Below the pieces are notes generated by a model. The model ran no database searches and had not been told where the DNA came from. It was given only the letters and a program-made list of their open reading frames with translations. A stretch of DNA of 64,000 bases from NCBI GenBank assembly GCA_023053545.1, contig JAKZAN010000002.1:3518375-3582374 (forward strand), given 5' to 3'. Of the stretch, positions 59,201 to 64,000 are shown in pieces (positions within the stretch are counted from its first letter, which is position 1; each line of letters starts with the position of its first letter). This stretch comes from Lepidurus packardi. Lineage: Eukaryota > Arthropoda > Branchiopoda > Notostraca > Triopsidae. The position numbers were made by a program, and so were the translations under genes.

Positions 59201-62029
59201 TCTCGTTTTTTGCCTTCTTAATTCAGCTTTTTAGCATTCTTTGGCCCATGATATGAATATTAAGATGCCCAACCTTTAAATTCCGGAAGCTAACCATCTT
59301 TAGTCGTCTTAGAACCTTTTTGTCAAGAGAAAATTGCATAAAGAGTTCCACGAGACTAAGCAGGAATGTTAAAGAAAGGGGGGTTTATTGTATGTAGGAG
59401 GGTTATGGGATGAATTATTATGACTTGTTTTTATTTACTGGAAAAGGAAAGAGAAAACAGACATTTTATTGCTTAGATCAAGTTCAGGTGACATCGTCCG
59501 TTCCGTATTTCGGGGGCTGGAGATAGTGGGGAAGCAGGAATGTCGATTCGTTCGAGATGCGAGTTAGGATTTTATTTGGGAACCTGGGAGAAGGGATACG
59601 TCTAAGGAGGTGCGGTTGCCATGGCAACGCCTTGCGCAGCCTCTTGACTCTCCACTTGGACTGGCTGATGACCCGAGTTTGATTCTCGTTTTTCCCTTTC
59701 GCATCAAAAGCTCGGTTTCCGTTCCTTGAAACTTGCGTTTGGTAGAATTTTTGATTCCATTGAAGAGAGACAGAGAAAATGTACCCTGTTGCGGTTCAGG
59801 ATCGGTTTCCGGAAATTTTCTAGCTCACTTCGGAAGAAATTGTTCCTAGTTCTATAGTAGTATATAGTCCATGTTATTTCTGAAGAATAATCCAAGTATT
59901 TTTAATATATAAAAAGATAATTCTACAATTACGTATAACTTTCAAGAAGTGTAATTTCGAATTTAGTTTCCTTAAGCTATTTCTGCAAAATAGGACAAAT
60001 TAGTTTGGATTTATTCTGCTGTAATTATTCCAACAGAACTTAGAGAGAAAGTTCTAAGTTATTCTGAAAAAATAACTGTATAGTTCGAGTGATTGTTAAA
60101 TAGTTGGATCTTAAGGCTCCCGTATACCTAAGCTCAGTGTAGGCGGTTAGCATGGGGAAATTCGAAACAACTTTTTGAGAAAACCAGTGCATTTAATAAA
60201 AAAAAAAATCTATGACAATCTTGAGCTTGCTAACAGGTAGTGCACAATCAATGTACAGTTTTTTCCAATGAGTAATACATTAGCAATATGTAAAGGAAGT
60301 TTGCAACTATGAGAAATATGTTACCTAAAAATCTGTCCTTTGGTTGTGCACTAACTGTTAGAAAAGAAAACTTTTGTTTTAGTTTGCTTTCAAATCTGAC
60401 TCTTGTTCTTCAAGTCTTGTTCCGAAAGTTTGACGACTTGATTTGGGACATAGAGCTGCTCCAACAAACTGTGGTGACAAATTGTACTTTTCAGAAGCAA
60501 CACAGGCGTAGAAACTTTGCCGTGCAATTAGCTATCTATTTCTTTCCTTACTTTCTTACGCAAGTCTTTGGCAAAACAATAACAAACATCAGTGTCCATC
60601 TTTGACTCTGTCCATCAATAAGCTATACGGGAGCCTTAAGTAGTTGGATCTAAAGGAAATTCTTGTCTAGATTCTGGCATAAGAACGGATATTTTAATGC
60701 AACATGGCTAATTCTTGGTAGAAAGGGGGGGGGGAGGAAATATGGTTATTCCTATCCCCCAAAGGATAAAAATTGGCTGTCAGAACAGGGGGGAGTATTT
60801 TCTTGTTGATTTTCCCCTTGTTTGACACCCCGAACGTCTTGTTTTTCTTTGGTTCGGCATGGTACGGTGTGGGGAATCTCTCTCGGAACTAGAAAACAAG
60901 ATGTTGGCCACTAATCCAATCGGTTTCTTTCTTTTGTTCGTTGTTCGATGGGCAGGTGGTTTCGGTGGTTACGATAACCGAAGTAATCCCAATTACCAGC
61001 GTGGCGGAGGAGGAAGGGGAGGAGGACCATCAGGGTAAGATCAACATTCTCTATTTATTTACTTTTAAAATTAATTCCCCTTAAAATCCCTTACAGTTAA
61101 TTAAATCATGTGGAGATTAATCAATGGTTTTATTTATTTTGCAAATTAGTACGCTAATGTAATTAATTCATTTTGACAAGCTTTAAAATAAAAACCCATT
61201 TATTCATCAATGGTCATCTTATCTACAATTTGGAAATTATCTCAATTGATTTAATTTAATTAACTAAGGTTAAGAGATTAAGACATTTTTAAACTTCCTT
61301 AAAATAATTGGGGCTTACAAATTCTACGCTTTTCAAACAAAACGTATTTTTTAAGGGATGGGAATAAAGAGGAGGTGTATGTGTGTGTGTGTGTTTGAAC
61401 GGTTGTCAACGCTCATTAAAAATCGTGAGGGCGAAAAGAGGGTGGGACCGCCCATGGCGTCCACCACCAGTACTTGATTCATTTTAATGTGCTGCTTGTC
61501 CTTGTGTCATACGTCTGTCTATCTGTGTGTCAGCTATTGAAGGGACACAAACCTTTGGGACCCCCAAGAGCACGTTCCGCGTATACTTTTTTTTCCGGTT
61601 TTTATTGCACTAACAAGTAAAAATGAGAAAAAGGAAGGGGGGGGGGGGGGTATGCGTGACTGAGTGAATGCGTTTGGTTTAGTGGAGAACAACCTTGTTA
61701 GGATGCTCATTAACTAATTTTCTGCTTTTTTTCCTCTTTATTTTCCCGTACTCTAGGTCATATGGTCCGAGGGGTGGAGGAGGGGGAGGAGCCCCATGGA
61801 GACCCCCAGTTCAAGTAAAGAAACAAAAAACTTTTAATCTTATTAACGTTTCTTGGGAAAAGAAAATGTCGATAAAATCAATTCTTGTAAGTTAAAACTA
61901 ATTTATTTGTCTCTATAGAATCAAAGACCGCCTCGGGGGGGCGGGTCCCAAAATGGCTATGGTAGCCAACAGCATGCCGCAGGCGGAGGAGGGTATTATA
62001 CTTCAGGTTATCAAGGGAACCGTTATTAG
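50273..62029 (+). CDS. XRN2: Nuclear 5'-3' exoribonuclease XRN2/Rat1, 965 aa
   Basis: Nineteen exons fit in phase: 50273-50347, 50419-50546, 50600-50711, 50780-50953, 51013-51175, 51262-51420, 51485-51999, 52066-52194, 52253-52498, 52666-52773, 52833-52922, 52989-53145, 53203-53386, 53447-53572, 53628-53756, 53823-53977, 60956-61034, 61757-61814 and 61919-62029 (2898 nt). It starts [16 protein letters not shown]. The catalytic N-terminal part has [29 protein letters not shown] and [16 protein letters not shown] knuckle lies near residues 264-277 ([14 protein letters not shown]), and [15 protein letters not shown] follows. The second conserved region contains [17 protein letters not shown] and [24 protein letters not shown]. 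The tail is Gly/Arg/Tyr-rich. XRN2 degrades uncapped RNA in the nucleus, drives torpedo termination and trims rRNA and snoRNA ends. The exon 8 acceptor (tacaaag) is weak but is the only one that keeps the conserved ALG segment in frame. Confidence 0.95.
59615..59628. promoter_or_regulatory. Palindromic X-box (RFX-type site)
   Basis: gttgccatggcaac is a perfect 14-bp palindrome that matches the full RFX consensus GTNRCC-N(0-3)-RGYAAC. It lies in the large XRN2 intron, and no start site is recognised beside it. Confidence 0.45.
60110..60640 (+). repeat. Inverted-repeat DNA element (MITE-like), copy 3
   Basis: The ends are cttaaggctcccgtata and tatacgggagccttaag, perfect inverted repeats of 17 bp. 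The interior is closely similar to copy 1 and is the reverse of copy 2. The nine bases tagttggat lie immediately outside both ends (60101-60109 and 60641-60649), a clear target-site duplication. Confidence 0.9.
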
Positions 62030-64000
62030 TTCTCGTAATGAATTAATGATGTATAAAAACCTTTTACAAATTTTTGTCGCGAAAAGAAAACTGATTTGGG
62101 TTTCTTTTTTACCGTCAAGAATGATTAAGGTTTAGGACGTTTGTTTTGGTCCAGTGTGAAGTTCTGGGAGTTCCAGAAAAAAATAAGAAAAAGATCATAG
62201 AAAAACTTGTATGTAATACGTCGAAAAGTTGGGGATTTTTTCTGGAAGGATTTTGCGTTTTCTTGTCCTAAAAAAATTTTTCGAGAACTGTGACATATTA
62301 CAATAGACTGTTTTCTACCAGTTGATTTTAAAGCAATTCTGACCCTGATTTTTTGATTTCTAAAGACCAGGAAGATTTTCCCATGGGAAGAAAAGTTGTA
62401 GCGCCGTTTCGGACTGATTCTGAGAGTCCTCGAATGTTTCCGGCCAAATGCGTTGATTCCAAACGCATGAAGGAAGCTAATATATGCTCCTGTGCTCCCC
62501 CCCCCCCCCCCTTAGTGGTTCATAAAGACATAGACATTCTTTCGCGATATTGAAGGGCAGCTAAGCAACCAGTTTATCATGACTGGCTCACGCTTAGCTA
62601 CCTTATAATTTCGGTTCATTACCTTCATATTAACCCATTTCCCCCAGATTATTCGTCTGTTCTCCTTTCATTCTTCAGAATATATAAGTGAAACACGTCT
62701 ATATAGTCTTAACAATTTACATTCCGTTAATTCCACCACACAAAACCCAAGAAAATTTCGAAATTCCTCGAATCGTAAGAGTCGTGGAATCGTGGCGTGA
62801 CATCGTGAAAGTGGAAATCAGGGTAGAGAGTTCGAAGCCATATTGTGGGTTCCTTAAATCAAGTTTGTTGTCGTGAACTGTGTGCTTATTCGTTTCTTTT
62901 TTGGGGGGGCAATTATGTCCGTTTTGGGGGTTTCCACTCGCTGGGGCGGAACGTATTGTAAAGGAAAGCCAAAGCTGCAATGTGTGGGTTATATAGTTAT
63001 ATAAGAGACGCTTGGGACGCTGGGGATGTTGGTGAGTAGGAAACTCGCGGTTGTGGCTGACGTCCCACTTGAGATTCGATGTGCTGAAGAGGCACTTGTG
63101 AGCCAGCAGGTGCTGTGCCCTCTGTACCACTGTGTTATATGGAGGTCTTGACAATTCTTTTCAGACCCATACAGACTTCCCCAAACAGGAACTCGATTAA
63201 AACCCCACAAGCTCCAGTTTTTCTTTCTTTTATCACTTTCCGTTGGCACAAATTCTCCAAACCAAGGCACGTTCAAAGTTCCCGCCTAAATGTTGCGGTC
63301 AAAACCTACTTGATATCCTTCGTAATAAGTCAACTAACTAAACCACGCCTCGGCTCTAACATGCCTGATTTTATTTAAGAAAATAATTTGTGAAAGGTGA
63401 TTTAAACAAAAGAACCTAGGTACTTTACTAAATTTAATCTTCCTACGCTGATTTTCTCCCATACTTTCAGCTAGTGCCACTATGTAACTTTAACTTAACT
63501 TATAAGAGCAGTTATTCAACCGACAAAGATTACAACAAAGGAGTCGCTATTATATGGCAGCGATTCCAAAGCTCCTTATATTTATTGTAGGAAGCTGTGA
63601 AGCAACGCTCACTATATTTCAGTCATTTCAGTTAAGCCACACTCCTTTAACAGTAACTTAACGTATAGAGTAATTTAGCAATTGAAACGGGCTTATCACT
63701 ACATACTAAGCGCCGTGTTGTGGTGATTTAACATTTTTTCTTGCGCACGCTCATTATTTCTTGAGTTCCCGCTAAGCCACGCCTCTTTCGGATATGTAGT
63801 TCTTAGTTTTCTTTTTGTGGCTGTCTTGTTTAGAAGGTTCAAAAACAGTTCTGGACGTTTAAACCATCCCGCAATAAAAGTTTAACAATTCTAGGCGCTG
63901 TAGCCACGCCCCTTTTTATGAAGTCTGGGTTTCTTTTGGCGCGTAACTTAGTAGTTGTAGATAAAGGCTGGGAATTACACTTGGAAAAGGAGCACCCCAA
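62030..64000. other. 3' flank of XRN2; no gene recognised
   Basis: The XRN2 3' UTR must lie at the start, though I saw no canonical AATAAA close by. Minus-strand ORFs at 62717-63276 have no recognisable domain. Between 63340 and 63920 the motif (t)aagccacgcctc(t)tt recurs loosely at about 63346, 63633, 63774 and 63901, hinting at degenerate repeats. Confidence 0.4.

Larger units (their letters stand above)
53978..60955 (+). other. XRN2 intron 16 (7.0 kb)
   Basis: All other XRN2 introns are 50-720 bp. This one separates the first two Gly-rich tail exons. It holds an inverted-repeat element (60110-60640), a palindromic X-box (59615-59628), G/C runs and several small ORFs without domains. No nested gene was recognised. 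Confidence 0.7.

Noticed and set aside
60309..60605. 98-codon ORF within the repeat copy 3
   Set aside because: It lies inside the MITE-like element and is not preserved in the other copies. It does not resemble a transposase.

Overview
This is a eukaryotic nuclear window, almost certainly from an arthropod. The genes are split by GT-AG introns, most of them only 55-200 bp but a few several kb long. Intergenic DNA and introns are AT-rich with many homopolymers. The proteins (a long arthropod-style fibrinogen-related protein, BiP ending in KDEL, Roquin, XRN2) and the BEL/Pao and non-LTR elements fit a crustacean or other non-drosophilid arthropod. I cannot name the species. All exon models come from reading frame, splice-site fit and family resemblance. 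The exon lengths of every main gene sum to a multiple of three.

Layout. 1-7.9 kb: no gene seen, except a decayed non-LTR retrotransposon tail (about 2.5-3.3 kb). 8.0-24.6 kb (+): a secreted coiled-coil/fibrinogen-domain protein with three large introns. 24.6-28.3 kb: mostly empty, with one small minus-strand ORF and the probable Roquin leader. 28.3-33.2 kb (+): Roquin (RC3H). 33.3-36.0 kb (-): METTL6, whose coding exon is followed directly by six small introns, each holding a C/D-box snoRNA candidate. 36.0-38.9 kb (+): HSPA5/BiP, divergent from METTL6 and with perfect ER-stress elements between the two. 39.6-41.7 kb (-): an unrecognised disordered protein with a recent 546-bp internal tandem duplication. 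42.3-43.5 kb: a possible small two-exon coding tail and a broken transposase-like fragment. 43.9-49.3 kb (-): a broken BEL/Pao retrotransposon with one putative LTR. 49.7-62.0 kb (+): a small signal-peptide ORF, then XRN2 in 19 exons with one 7-kb intron. 62.0-64.0 kb: no gene seen.

Two themes link genes here. First, METTL6 (a tRNA m3C methyltransferase) seems to share a transcription unit with rRNA 2'-O-methylation guides. Four or five of the six resemble snoRNAs that mammals carry in the GAS5 host gene (U44, U76 twice, U77, U80). Second, METTL6 and BiP share a bidirectional promoter region with ERSE and ERSE-II sites, which suggests unfolded-protein-response input. Three copies of one roughly 530-bp inverted-repeat element sit in introns of three different genes.
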